Source of the DNA: Hippophae tibetana
Lineage: Eukaryota; Streptophyta; Magnoliopsida; Rosales; Elaeagnaceae
Assembly: GCA_037013495.1 (NCBI GenBank)
Contig: CM072806.1
Location: forward strand, 32,676,001-32,740,000
DNA length: 64,000 nucleotides
Direction: 5' to 3'
The notes beneath the pieces were generated by a model. The model had not been told where the DNA came from and ran no database searches. It saw nothing but the letters and a program-made list of their open reading frames with translations. This document shows positions 35,077 through 47,570 of this stretch, in pieces; within the stretch, counting starts at the first letter, position 1, and each line of letters opens with the position of its first letter. The position numbers and the translations under genes were made by a program.

Positions 35077-35393
35077 GCTTATCAAGGCTTATCCCACTTA
35101 TTTATCGTTCACACATCTCGCTTTCATTTCTCTAGTTTATCATCTGCAATTTTCATTTTCAATACTGATTTTCACATATTTTCGTTACTTTTCATTGATT
35201 TCTTCATCATGACTCTAGTATTTTGCATTTTTATGCTTATCGAGGCTTACCTCACTTGTTTCTTGTTCATGCAACCTCTCGCTCCCATTTCTCTGGTTCC
35301 ATCATTCTACAATTTTCAGTTTCAACACTAACTTTCACATATTTTTGTTCCTTTTTGTTGATTTCTTCATCGCAACTTTGGTATTTTGCATTT
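35077..35393 (+). repeat. 158-bp tandem duplication
   Basis: Units start at 35077 and 35235 with GCTTATCRAGGCTTAYC and end in TATTTTGCATTTTT; they share CTCGCT, CATTTCTCTRGTT and TTGATTTCTTCATC blocks. The overlapping open frames (34982, 35020, 35223) are pyrimidine-rich hydrophobic strings produced by the repeat. It lies at the left edge of the presumed MULE, where subterminal repeats are common. Confidence 0.8.
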
Positions 35394-35417
35394 TTAGTGT
35401 TTTTTTGTTTATTCGAT

Positions 35418-35545
35418 GTTTTTTGTATTTATTGTCATTTTTATTTTTGAGTTCGATAATCACTATTTTTTGTAATGTTTGTTTTGTATTTATTGTCATT
35501 TTTGTTTCCAAGTTCAATAATCACTATTATTGTTAATGTTTTTCA
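35418..35545 (+). repeat. About 62-bp tandem duplication
   Basis: Two copies of TTTGTATTTATTGTCATTTT followed by AGTTCRATAATCACTATT. Confidence 0.75.
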
Positions 35546-36190
35546 ATTTTTTGTCTCATTTCTTTTGATTTATAATCTATTTACTTGTTTCATTCGTATT
35601 ATGTGTTTATGTTTTGGTTGATTTGTGTTTTGTTTTTTGTTTCTTCTCAGTTTGGTTACATCGAAGTTTAATCAATACGAGATAAGGTTTCTTCTCCTTT
35701 TTTTCTTTAGCAATCTCACATTTTTATTTAGATTTTGTTATTGTTTACTTTATCATATTATCTTCTTCTTCTTGTGTTGATTTTTTCATGTTTATAGTTT
35801 TGTTTGCTATGGATGTTCGAGCTTTTATAATCATTGGTACTTTTTTTCATTTTTTTGTATGATGTTTACATTTCTCTATGTTTATTTGTTTGATATTATG
35901 CATGTTTGTTAGTTTTTAAGTTTGTGTGTTAGGGTTTTAGTATGTTGTGTTCCATGTATTTTGTACATTGATTTCTTGTAAATTTTCTTATTTTGTGAGT
36001 TCAAATATGTTTAATTAGTAATTAAGTTGTTAAATTTTGATTTGTATTCTTGTAAAGATGTCTATTAAAGCTTTTGAATGCATGTTTAGGATTTTTTTAT
36101 TTTATTGGTGTATTTTTACATTTTGGTTTGTTTTTAGTTTGATATGCATATTTACTCTGATTTCATATGTTTTGAATTAAAATTTGTTAT
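35546..36190. other. Non-coding part of the MULE-like element
   Basis: T-rich DNA between the duplications and the first coding-like piece of the ULP1 gene. It may contain the promoter or 5' leader of that gene; nothing specific was recognised. Confidence 0.4.
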
Positions 36191-36464
36191 AGGATGTCTA
36201 AAAGAAAGATGTCCATTCTTCTTCACCAAATGAACTTAAGAGGATCGATCAAGTGTTGTCGATGATATTCATGAGGTTGCATATTTTGTTTTCATTTTTT
36301 TGTTATAATTTATTTAACTGATATGGTAGACATGTTAAACATTTGATTTGCATATTTTTTATATATTTTTACATGATTTATAATATTAGAATATGTTTGA
36401 TGTATTCATTTATGAAAAGTGAGAGGTGTATGGCTTTGTCATTTGTAACTTTTATATACTTTGA

Positions 36465-36511
36465 ATGTAACTTGTTACATTGTATTGTATCTTGAATGTA
36501 ACAAGTTACAT
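36465..36511. repeat. Two copies of the 16-bp palindrome ATGTAACNNGTTACAT
   Basis: ATGTAACTTGTTACAT at 36465-36480 and ATGTAACAAGTTACAT at 36496-36511. Other copies: 39185-39200, 39236-39251, 40996-41011, 41028-41043, 60463-60478, 61909-61924, 62780-62795, plus a half copy at 60437. None was noticed outside 36-63 kb. Confidence 0.9.
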
Positions 36512-39184
36512 TGTATTTTTTGTGTGCTTATTATCCATTTTGTAATATATTACAAATTCTTTAATATAAGATGTACATATTACATTATTTTCTTGGATTT
36601 GTAGGTTTTATATCTTAAAGATAACATGTCTTTTCCTAATTTACTTGGTGCGAATGATGTTTTTAATGTCCATTGTTGTTGTAATGTTACAACACATAAT
36701 GTTATGATCCATATCAAGAGTATTCTGAAAGAGGAACAAAAGTTAAGGTTTCAAGAATTATGTTTTTGAGATTTTTATAACTTGTCAGACTATATATTTA
36801 ATTGGCAGCTCGTTTATTCTTTATTATTAAGAAATGTCTTCCTTTAAAATATGTGAAGGAGATATAATTTTGTATTACTATAAAGGTTTTGATGTTTTCT
36901 CATACTAAATTCTGGATTGCAATAGGCTAAAATTATTGAATGATGATAAAATTGTTAAAGTTGTGTGGAACTTACTTCTTTTGTTACAAAATATTTTTGT
37001 AAGTTTATTTCTGTTAAATATTTGGATTTTTGGTGGATTGTATCGATAAACCCAATCCTCAGATAGTTAGTACTCATAAGAAGAAGAGTGTTAAGAAGTC
37101 TAAAGATATTTGTTCTACTAGTAAATTTACTAAAGAGAAAAAAAAGATGTTAGTGGTAATTTTTTTTTGTTGAGGTTTCTACTAACGATGATATCATGAT
37201 TTGTCTTATATACTTTTTGGAGTATAGCTTACTTGATAAGTTGAAGACTATTAGTATTTATAGAGAAGCCTTGTTTTTCAATTCGTATTATGATAAATTT
37301 AAAGCTTATTCATAGGGTGATATAGTTTTCAACTATATGTTTGATAGTTTGAATAAGGACTATGTTCAGATGTATAATGTTACGTTGGGTTTCACTTTGA
37401 AAAAAGATTTAAAAAAAAGTTGAAGTAAAAGAAAGATGACAGAGTTCATTTCCAAATATAGAGTCTTAGTTTGGCCTTCTAAGATGGATTTATGATGCAG
37501 AAATAAACTTGCTATTTACTTTAATGATCAATTTCCTACTAAGCTGAGGTGGATTGGAATTATCAAATTAGAGCTAGCGTAAGGGAAGGCCACTCTTGAT
37601 AAACCTTATTATTTTTGTAAGTTCATTTGAATACTGTACTTTCACATTAGTAAGCACCATGTTTTAAATCTCTTTTGGCTCATGTTGAAGTATAGTATTT
37701 TGATGAGGCAAGATTATCTCAAGGTCTAAGTGGAGGTTTTCAATATGAAAGGCTATTGATAAAAGTGTATTAAATGAGAAGTTAAATGATAATAAGAAGT
37801 GTTATGAAGCTCATAATGAAAGAGTAAATGAAAGGCCTAACTCGTTATCTATTGATTTTGATGATTTTTATCAAAAGCTTACTTCATATATCCATGCAAA
37901 GTTTAGGCATCAATAACAATATTTTGTTGAGAAGTTTGAGGAGCAAGGATATACCATTGATGGACTTCATGCATATTTTATCTTGTTAAGTTGAAGGTTT
38001 TTTAGTCTATAAGTTAATCTTATTTATTTTATTTTATAATGTTTTATTTATTATTTGTATTTGTTATTTGGATGTCTAAGTTACATATGTAATATTAATT
38101 TATTGTCATTATAGTATATAATTAGTTATATTTCTGTGAGAAGTATTTGTATCTGCTTACATTTGTTATTTTTTTATTGATTTTTTTTTACTTTGTTGTT
38201 TATAGTCACAACATACATCCAAATCATATAATTCTCCTATGAATGTTTTCCATACACCTGTTCTACAATATGACTTTATTGGTATGACATGCCATGTCAT
38301 GTGGATGATGTAGATATGCTTTCTTTTGATCTTATCTTGGATTTAGAAGCTTCACACATTATTCTAAAGACTTCAAGTTCATTTTCTTACGATCCAAAAT
38401 TTGATAGTGATAAATTTTCTCAATTGGATGAATTTTCTCAATTGTATCATTCTGGTTCCAAGATAAAGTTTAATTATTTCATTCAACCTTCTATATTTAT
38501 ATCTAGTTTTGTGTTGGATAGGCATAAGATATAAATTAAACCTTCAAGAGCTATTTCTAGTCCCTATATTTGTCCTTATAAAAAGGATGTGTCTGTTATA
38601 TACGGTAGAATAAAGTTGAAGTTTACTCTTTTATTAAACATGTAGAATCGACATCTCGTGTTCATAATGTTCATAGATTTATAGACATTTGTAAGGATGA
38701 TGAGGCCTTGGAGCATTCAACCTACCCTTATCAACCTTTACCCAATGATTGGGTTAAATGTTTCAATGATTGGTTTATGCAGAGATCTTCATATGCATTT
38801 TTATCTTGTTCTTTTTCATTGCATTTATATACTTTTGAAAAAAAATTGACATTATTTTTTTTCTTTTAATCAGTGATCCTATTAAATTCATTATTCAGAT
38901 ATGACTATTGATAAGAAGGATTTTATTATCCCTTTCAAAAGGGCTAGGGAATTGCTTAATGGTATTATAAGTGTTACATTTTACAACTTTATTATTATTT
39001 TACAACATTTCGATTGTGTGTTGTATGAGATTTGTGTCTGGAGAGCCAGATATCTTAAGGCTTTTAGATTAAAGATATATTGTACATTGGAGACATTTTT
39101 TAGTGTAAGTTCAAATATTGTTATTTGGAACTTTTGCGATGTTGGTTTCTGTGATGTACTCTATTACATATTATATAATAGAAG

Positions 39185-41043
39185 ATATAACATGTTACAT
39201 AGATAATGTTAGTATTCATATGTGATGTATCATAAATGTAACATGTTACATAGTATTCTGATGAACAAAATCAACAATGTTGATCTTGCAAATACTTTGG
39301 TTTTATATTTGTAAAACTCTCGCAAATGCACGAATAATTTTATAGTAAATAATAAGCATACTCCCAAGGTCGATCTAATGAAAGAATATATGTGATTTTT
39401 AATTTATTATTCAACTTTTTAAAAATGAAATTAAATTCTAAACACTGTGTCACGATGTTTTGGTTTTTGTGTTTCCTAATCTAATAATATATAAAAAATA
39501 AACATAGATATGGATTCAATAAACAATAATGCAAATTTTTATTATTTATAATAGTAGAGTATTTGTGGATATAATAATTAAGTTAATTATGTTTGCTCAT
39601 ATTATTTAAATTATTAAAGATATAAATTGATGTTTATTGATTATCTTTTTTTATATGAATACCACCTTTGGTGGAGTTAGATATTCTTTGTTAATTAAAT
39701 AAATCAACTAACACCTATGAGTGAGGTTGATAATTAATTTGCTTAATTAAATTAATTTTTTTTCTAAGAGATTAATAATGAACCATTTAAATGCTACTTT
39801 TGGTATGGTTAGACATTTTAAGCTTTATTCAAAGTGTCCAAATTAAACCTAAGAATTTAATTATCCAAATACTAACTTTCAAGTTTTAAAAGCACGACTA
39901 AAAATATGTTATCAATACATTTTTGAATAATATAAAAACTTTTGAAATAGAGTTTCAATCTAACTACCAGGCGATTGTACCAACAAATAAAAAAGCATTA
40001 CTCTAAATCAAACCGGATAATTAAACCTTAAAGTCTAATTTTTAGATTTAAGTTTATAATAAAAAATAATATATTTCTCTCTAACATCCTTAATATAAAA
40101 TCTTGAATAAAAATAAAATCAATTTATTTTATAGAAATGTTTTACCTATTTAATGTTTCGCAAGCATAATAACATTATTATTATATCATATTTACAAACA
40201 CCCATCCATGATAAATTTAATCACAAAAAAATTAAACATAACATGTAAGAATAAAATATAAAAAATAATTGTAAATAATTCATTTTAAAATTATACCTCA
40301 AAATAATCCTTACAAAACTTTGATGTTAATTATGTTGCTAGAAAACCTCCAAACAGATTTGCATTTCCGTTTATTGAATCAAAACTAAAAATCTATAAAA
40401 GCATAGTTATTTCTTCTCAAAATGAGAAGAATTTAAAACTAAAAACTAAAAAAACTTTCTAGAGAGAGAAAGAGTTGAAAAAATTGTGTTTTTTACAATG
40501 AGGGAGTGGATCCTTTTATAGGTGAGAAAAAGGCCAAAAAATGTGAGAAAATATTTCAAAAATTGATTTTGGACGCATTTGGATAGGCTAGCATGCGTGT
40601 GGGGGCCAAGAATTACGGTAGATGATCGTTTGGCGTGAGTAGGCATGTGTTGGAGGGCACAAAAATTAGCACGACGTGTGCTAGGCATGCACATGTGAGG
40701 GACTTCGGCATGAATGGGTGACTACACACGAAATTTTGGTATTTTGGACACATTTTGTCCAATTTTTTTATCTTTTTGATGTTTTCTCGACATATTTGTG
40801 ATGTATTTGAGTCTTTAAGTTATTTTTGAACAAAAAAACTTGAAAAATAATAAAAATACCCGTGATTTGGAAAACATAAATTTATATAAAAAATATAATA
40901 AAATCATACAAATGTAAATCTATTTAATCAATTAAATTACATTAAATCATGAAAATTTTAGTGTTTTTTAAGAACTCATCATATTCCACCATAAGATGTA
41001 ACATCTTACATAGTATTCTACAATAAAATGTAACATGATACAT
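39185..41043. repeat. Palindrome cluster split by the solo LTR
   Basis: Four copies or near-copies of ATGTAACNNGTTACAT, each followed by ACATAG or a related base string, lie two on each side of the LTR insertion at 39259-40981. Together they look like an intronic tandem array (unit about 30-50 bp) in the ULP1-like gene. Confidence 0.75.
39259..40981 (-). mobile_element. Solo LTR (1723 bp) with perfect 5-bp target duplication
   Basis: Starts TGATGAAC and ends AACTCATCA on the plus strand (LTR reads on minus). TATTC directly precedes (39254-39258) and follows (40982-40986) it. It matches the LTR at 57158-59023 over its whole length. A TATA box, CCTATAAAAGG on minus, lies near 40512-40522. The 82-codon frame at 40446-40694 falls in U3 and is not a gene. 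Solo LTRs arise by recombination between the two LTRs of a full element. Confidence 0.95.
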
Positions 41044-41710
41044 AGATAATATTAATATCCATATGTGATGCAACTTTTTTCATGTTTTTATCATGAGTTG
41101 TAAGATATTATATAATGTTTTATTTGACAATTACCTTTTATTTTTGTGTAAATGTAGTGTATAAAATTAGTTACTGCTAATTGCGGTTCATCTACAATTT
41201 GATCATTATTTGGTTCAATTTGCTATAACGTCACCTAATTTGATTAAGCATTGGCCAATGGGTTGGAAGGATTTGGATTTGTTATATGTACCAATTAATG
41301 TTTACAAGAATCATTCAATGTGCGGTGTTTTATATTTGAAAAGAAATTCATTAAGATTTATGATTCATTGGACAACTAATTTGAATAATGAATGTAATTA
41401 TATAGCTATCGTGATTCCTATTTTATTGTATTTCTTGGAATATCATAGATATGTTGAAAATTATCAATATGATTCATTCACTTTGTGGCCTATTTCTATG
41501 GCTGATGGTGTCCCAAAGCAAGACAATATGTAAGGATTCTTGTATCTTTTTATTAATTCTTTGTATTTATAATTTGTTCTCCATTCAAACTAAGGTAATT
41601 TTTTACTTTATATTTATTTTGCAGTCATAACTGTGGTGTTTGGTGTCTAAAATATTTGCAGTTTCTCTTTCGAGGATGGACGTTGGACATGATAAACTCA
41701 ATTAGTTCTT

Positions 41711-41991
41711 AAATATTATGAATAAATATTGTGTTCAAGTTGTATGCAACGAAGAGATGTTAGATCCTGCCCATTAGGAGTTTGTTGAAACAATGGATGT
41801 TCAATTAATTTGGAACATTGTATTTTGGTTTTTGCAACCTTTATGTTTAGGAAGAAGATATCTATTTGTGTATTTGTAGATTGGAATAGTGATGGTTGTA
41901 TTTTGAATTAGATACACTTTATTAAGTATTCTCTTACAATGGTTTTATAACCCTGGTTTTAATGTAATGCTACAATTTATAAACATATAAC
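41711..41991 (+). other. 3' flank of the ULP1-like gene
   Basis: After the last ULP1 exon there is a coding-like scrap, then AT-rich sequence up to the Tat LTR. Nothing else is recognised. Confidence 0.5.
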
Positions 41992-42267
41992 ACTTTGGAC
42001 ATTGTGACATGTTAAAACATGCATTGAGGTGAAGACCATATGAATATCCATATATTTAGGGTCAAAACCATTTATAAGTTGACATTTATGCTTATTTTAT
42101 GTATATTTTTGAGCTCATTATCATAAGTCCACAAGAATCCTTCTAAATAAACACCATGTGTGTATACCATATATATACCCAATGAAAGACCTAAAGTCAT
42201 CATCTTTTGTTACCCATTTAATATATATCTCGATTTTCTCTCTCTAAACATAATACGTCCTCCAAAA
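41992..42267 (+). mobile_element. Tat-lineage 5' LTR (about 276 bp)
   Basis: Aligns with the LTRs at 48683-48957 and 60165-60436 (shared TTATGTATATTTTTGAGCTC, ACCCAATGAAAGACCTAAAG and a CTCTCTAAAC end). The start is decayed (AC in place of TG). It is followed by TTTTAGCGCCCATTATAGGG, which resembles the GCGCCCA-type sequence after 5' LTRs of Tat elements. Confidence 0.8.
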
Positions 42268-44433
42268 TTTTAGCGCCCATTATAGGGCTAATATTTTAGG
42301 ACAAGTTAGATAGAATTTGATGCCTCTTATTTCATTGGACTTATTTGTAGTTTAGATTAAGCTTGTAGGCAAGTAGAGACTACCAGAAAAGACGTTACAA
42401 CTCAGATACTTTTATCGGCAATCATGGTCAAGACATAGGTAGTGAAAAGATTCTGATTGGTTGGTCTGTAAGTCAGAGATGGTATGATTGACACGCCAGC
42501 TCTTGAGGAAGGGGTTGAAGAAGATGCAAAAAATGAGACCAGAGATAGTTTGAGGTGTTGAGCTAAGAGCACCCTACAATCTTGGAAGTCAAGTCTCATG
42601 CCTGAAAATTTATGGGCAAGAAACAAGGGGTGAAAAGGTTGATTGGATATTAGCTAAGCATGAGAAAGAAATGGAATCACAGAACTAGACAAACCAAAAT
42701 CAAGATCAAATCATGTGTAGGCATATTGTCACCTAAGCGTCACAACCAGAAACCTCATTACCATTGGGAAAAATCTACATCACCCTAGATCAGAAGTTAT
42801 TATGGCAAAATCAAAGCATTATTATTAGAAGAGAAAATAATCAAACAAAATACGGGGAAGGCACAAATCGATCTTGATAGAGTATGCAAGCAACTAGTAG
42901 GTTCCCTTTTTATGCAATCAAGCTGAGTGAACCCCAAAAGAAGTTTGTGTACTAAATGTCTAGGCTATAAAGGAATTATTGATCCCTTCATGCATGTGAT
43001 CCTTTTCAAGGCAATAATGGCTCTTCTTAGCATGCCTTGAGATAAAAGTTATGTGATGCTATGCAAATCCTTTACAACTACTCTATATGATTTGGCAAGC
43101 AAATGGTTTAGTAATCTGAAGTCAAGTAGTATCACTTCTTTTGCCAAGTTGGTGAGATTATCTATTATTAATTATTCCAGTAACAAGCCATTTAACAAAA
43201 GAGTCACACCATCTGTATGTTGTTGTTGAAAATATGGATGAATCTATCAAGGTGATTATGAAAAGGTTTCGTGAGGAGAAATTTGAGAAATCTAATTGCT
43301 TGGATTCTATTATTGTTCAAGCCTTTCGGATAGGTGTGTTGAGAAGTATGGGTTTGTTCACCGAACTCAAAAAATGGAACCTTAGACAATAGGGGAAGCC
43401 TATGAGAAAGCGCAAAAAAATTTAACTTAGAAAGAGAATTGAAGCTGATGAAGATAGAAATTACAACCATATCTATTACCTCAAAAGGAAAATAAAAAAG
43501 AAAAATGAGTCTTGAGACAAAAGGTTTATCAAGAAGAACTCTAGATGGAGTAACTCTTAGAATAGGATTTGTGGACTATGGGGAAGGTCACTTTCACTAT
43601 TTAGGGAATCCCTCAAGAGTAAGCTTCATGAAAGCAGTTCTGAGAATATAGGGAGAACAAAATGTTAGGTGGCCTCCTTGAATACATGCTCTAAATAGAG
43701 AGACAACTAAGTGATGCACATTCCATAAAGACATTGGTAACTAGGGATTGTTGACATTTGAAAAAAGAAGATTGAAGAGTTGTTGTCAAATGTGGTATTT
43801 GGGTGACCTAATGGGTGATGGTAACCAAAGAAATGAAGTTAGGTAGAATAGAGACTTGCCACAAATAGTAGCTGCCCTGGTAGAAAGACAAGATAGTTGG
43901 ATGGATGATAATGTCCATATAGTTCACTCCATTCATAGAGGATTAGGTTTGAATGATGAGTAGAGAAATGCTCATAAAAGATATGTTGAGGAAGCCTAAA
44001 AAGAGATAGGTGTCAGGGTGTACAACTTAGAAATCAAATTCTTTTTTACCCCTATAATGTTCAATGAGAAGGATGAGGTAACCTTTCATTATAAGGATCC
44101 TTTATTTATCACCTCGAGAGTGTGTTCATGTGATGTTTTTCGAGTATTGCTTGACATTGGAAGTTCAATGGATCTATTCTTTTTTTCCACTCTACATGCA
44201 TTGGGAGTCCAAAAGGAGTATGTTGTAAAAAAGGAGATTCTTTTGATTGGGTTTAACAGTACTACCACATATGTTATGGGAACTTTCAAGTTACCTATAA
44301 TGGCAAAAAGGTTCTAGTAATGACAAACTTTGTGCTGCTGGATGCACCGGTACATTATAATTTAATCCTAGGTAAACCATGGATACATAAAATGAGGGCA
44401 ATCCCTTCTACCTATCATCAAGAAATTAAGTAT
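42268..44433 (+). pseudogene. Tat-lineage gag and protease, inner element
   Basis: Read across frames: the gag core (about 42980-43200) gives DPFMHVILFKAIMALL, then LYDLASKWFSNLKSSSITSF, matching Tat gag. Around 43710-43790 FHKDIGN and KRRLK-like pieces follow the C-x-FH-x-D pattern. The protease (44100-44430) reads FRVLLDIGSSMDLFFFSTL, where live elements have R-VLVDxGSSADILF. It continues LIGFNSTTTYVMGTFKLPI, then LLDAPVHYNLILGKPWIHKM and STYHQEIKY. The frame is then broken by the insertion at 44434-46162. The catalytic triplet DIG replaces DTG/DSG. Frameshifts and stops are frequent in gag. Confidence 0.85.
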
Positions 44434-46162
44434 AATTCTTACAAAGGTTAAATAATTTTCAATGCTATTACCATTTTACCTGGTAATTACACCAAAAACT
44501 TAATGTGCCAAAACTAGGCATACAAATTTTATATAATTTATAAAATAGCTCACAAGTATACGAATTACTTATAAAAATGACAAATATACTTTTAAGGTCG
44601 GTCTAAAGAAGAATCATATGGTTTTTAAATCATTCAACAAATTCTTAAAATGAAATTAAAAACCTAAATATCATGTCACGATTGTTTTGGCTGAGTATCT
44701 AAACTATTGACATTAAAATAAAGATGGATTCAATAAATATTTATGGGATATATTAGTTAATTAATCATACCTTTTCAAAATTACGTAGGTTATTAAAAAT
44801 ATGAATTAAGATTATTGATTCTCCTTTTTTAATAAGAAAATATCTTAAGGTAGGGATCGAGATTCTTTTGTTAATAATAAACCAATTATCATCGTAAGAT
44901 CATATAACTAATTTATTAATTATTAAATTTTGATTTATTTATAAGGAATTAATAAGCCATCTAATTACAGCCTAAAGTTGGGCATGTAAGTTAGACTTTC
45001 ATTAAAAATGTCAAAGTTGAGTTTATATTTTAAGTATTTGAAACCGACTTTCAAATTTTTAAAACTATTATGAAGGATATGTCGTCAATGTATCTTCTAT
45101 AATAGTTCTTATAAAAATATTTGAAATAGAACTCACTCTAACTATACAATTGATATATATCAAAAGATTTAAGAGCATTATTCTAAATCAGATTTAGATT
45201 ATTTGTATCCTAAATGTGACTCTCTTTTTTATTATGAAATATACTTTGTCAATATATTTTTCATTCACAAACTTTGGTTTAAATCTTGATGAAGAAATAA
45301 AACCTAATTCATAAAAATATTTAATCTACTTTAATATTTCACAAGTGTAACAACATTACTAATATCATGCACTATTTATAGCGAGACATGTATAGTTTAA
45401 TAAATTAAACATATAGCATATAAAAAAAACTTAGAAATATTTCAAAAAGAATACATTTAAATATACCTCAACAGAATTCTTAGAATTAGTTTTGGAAAAC
45501 CACCAAACAAAATTGTTGTGATGTAAGATTTGAAGCTAAAAGGTATTACAAGAACTAAATTTGTTCAACTCATGAACGAGAGAAGAACTTTAAACTACTA
45601 AAATAAAAGCTAAGAAATGTAAGAAAATAGCTAGAAGAGAGTTGATGGAAATAAAGGTATATTATTTTACGAAAGAAATAAGGTCTAATTTATAGGCTGA
45701 GGAAAGGAAGAAAAAGTGGATTTTTCAGCCCAACACCGCAGCACACAATGTTTTGATGTCGTAGGATACATAGCCTGTACACGGTTTTAGCACAATCTAC
45801 TCTCTTTGCACCGTGGCACACAATATTTTCACACTATTGCCCACGTCATATCTAGGACACATTTAATCCTTTACTTTGGCCTCATGTCGTAGCTTATAAC
45901 AATTTCATGCTACAACACACTTCAAACTACATTAGTTGGAACCCTAATTTTCATGTCATTTCTTTTTTCAATTTTTAAAGATATGTAATATTTTACAAAT
46001 GTTTTCTTTTAATACAAAAAATATCTAAAAAATTAAATTATAGTCATCATTTTAAAAAGATAGAGTTGTGTAAAATGATTGTAAAACAAATAAATACAAA
46101 TCTATGTAATCACTAAATATGCATAAAATCATGATATATTAAGTGTTTTTGAGCACTTATCA
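44434..46162 (-). mobile_element. One-LTR insertion carrying a decayed primer site, flanked by AGTAT
   Basis: AGTAT lies on both sides (44429-44433 and 46163-46167). The LTR part (44504-46162) matches the family at 39259-40981 and ends in GAGCACTTATCA. To its left are 70 bp of non-LTR sequence. The last part, ACCTGGTAATTACACCAAAA, aligns with CCCCGGCAACGGCGCCAAAA, the tRNA-Asp primer site plus spacer seen at 56913-57157, mostly with C-to-T and G-to-A changes. Removing the insertion and one AGTAT joins protease STYHQEIKY to LIEEGIMKV in frame. The TATA position is near 45690. Confidence 0.85.
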
Positions 46163-47570
46163 AGTATCTTATTGAGGAAGGAATTATGAAGGTATGAGGA
46201 GATTAGGAGAAGGCTTGCAATTGTTATAACATGGCTATGAAACAAGTTGTGCCAATATAACAATTATTGTCAATTCGACAATGTTGAGGGTCCAGGGAAG
46301 GCCGGATGAGAATGCTTCTTATTGGAATGGTCATAGTAGATGAAGTGGAATTGGTAGAGCTCAAAACTAGGGAAATTTGAGTGCTTTAAATGAATACAAG
46401 CCTAGACAAAGGAATCAGAGAAAACCTCATTGGATTCCCCAAGAAAAATCTAGATTTTTTTCCTTGAATACTTGAGGATATTCCTAGGATTGACTCCATA
46501 GTAATTACCTATAACTTAACGTCAACCTATATAAGAAGCCAGTGCAACAAAAGAAGAAGAAGTTCTTGAGGAAAAAGAATGAGGTGATCAGAACATAGGT
46601 TAGCTCATTGAGAGACACTAGGATTATTAGGGAAGTTGATTAGACGACTTGGTTGTCAAATGTGGTTCTCATTAACAAGTCTTGTGGGGCTTTCTAGATG
46701 TGCATTGTTTTTACCGACATTAATAACATATGCCTATAGGATTGTTATCCTCTCCCAAGCATTGATCAACTTGTTGATGCGACGATTAGGTATGGCATCA
46801 TGAGTTTCCTTGATGCATATTTAAGTTATCACCTGATACACATGAGCTCTGAAGACGAGGAAAAGATAACCTTCATAATTGAGGATGATACCTTCTGTTA
46901 TATGGGGATGCCTTTCAGCCTAAAAAATGCAAGAGTGACCTACCAAAGGTTGGTGAATAATATGTTAAAAGGACTCTTGAAATAAATATAGAGGCATAAG
47001 TGGATGACATGATGGTAAAGATTGAATAGCTTGTAAACCTTGTCTTTAATCTTGGAAATTTTTTTGGAGTGATAAGGAGTTCATACCGAGATTAAATTCC
47101 AAGAAGTGTGTATTCAGCTCAAGAAACTTCTTAGGATAACTCGTCTCTCTTTGGGGTATAAAGGTTAACCTCAAAAAAATTCAAGAATTGGTAGACACAA
47201 AATCACTTTCGAACTTAAAGGGAGTTCAAAAAATGAATGGAAGAATCACCACCTTGAAGAGATTTATATTGAGGTGTACTGGAAAATGCCTATCTTTTTT
47301 CAAGCTATTAAGGAAAAACACCTTGGTGTTTTGGAACGAGGAGTGTGAGCATGCATTCTAAGATATTAAAGCCTACCTTCTTTGAGCACATTTCTTCCTT
47401 AGCCCAACCCAACGTGAGCTAGTGTACCTCTACCTCGTCATTACTACTCAAAAAATCAATGCTATATTTCTTATGGAAAGAGAAAAGATCCAACATTTGG
47501 TGTATTTTTTTATTCTAAGAATTTTGTTTAAGATTGTATGCCTCGTTAAACTCGAGTAGCCCGATCATTG
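46163..47570 (+). pseudogene. Tat-lineage reverse transcriptase and RNase H, inner element
   Basis: Continues the gag-protease entry. After EKACNCYNMAMK the reverse transcriptase begins: IREVD then TWLSNVVLINKSCGAF (live: REV-YPTWLANVVxVKKxxGKW), YPLPSIDQLVDATIRYGIMS, FLDAYLSYHLIHMSSEDEEK, TFCYMGMPFSLKNARVTYQR, LVNNMLKGLL. A stop follows, and the YVDD catalytic box is represented only by VDDMMV-like sequence at about 47000. The connecting domain and RNase H follow to about 47570 (LYLYLVITTQKINAIFLM, KIQHLVYFF). The longest clean frame is 46800-46985. Integrase is missing after RNase H. Confidence 0.88.

Larger units (their letters stand above)
36190..41710 (+). pseudogene. DUF1985 / ULP1-like cysteine protease gene of a MULE-type element, decayed
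   Basis: Coding-like pieces alternate with AT-rich introns. Near 36194 a start reads MSKRKMSILLHQMNL. Around 36715-36840, ILKEEQKLRFQELCF, then DFYNLSD and WQLVYSLLLRNVF match the DUF1985 pattern. Further pieces lie at 37000-38540 and 38901-39206. A solo LTR (39259-40981) interrupts the gene. The protease end (41210-41529) reads WKDLDLLYVPINVYKNHSMC. A canonical GT-AG intron (41530-41624) joins it to HNCGVWCLKYLQFL, the CG-x-x-x-x-K-Y region around the catalytic Cys of C48/ULP1 peptidases. The usual HW is now HS and no clear catalytic Asp remains. ULP1 enzymes cleave SUMO; MULEs often carry such domains with unknown purpose. Many stops show it is dead. Confidence 0.75.

Noticed and set aside
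34982-35536. Several short hydrophobic membrane-like ORFs
   Set aside because: They overlap in different frames within T-rich tandem duplications; typical chance frames.
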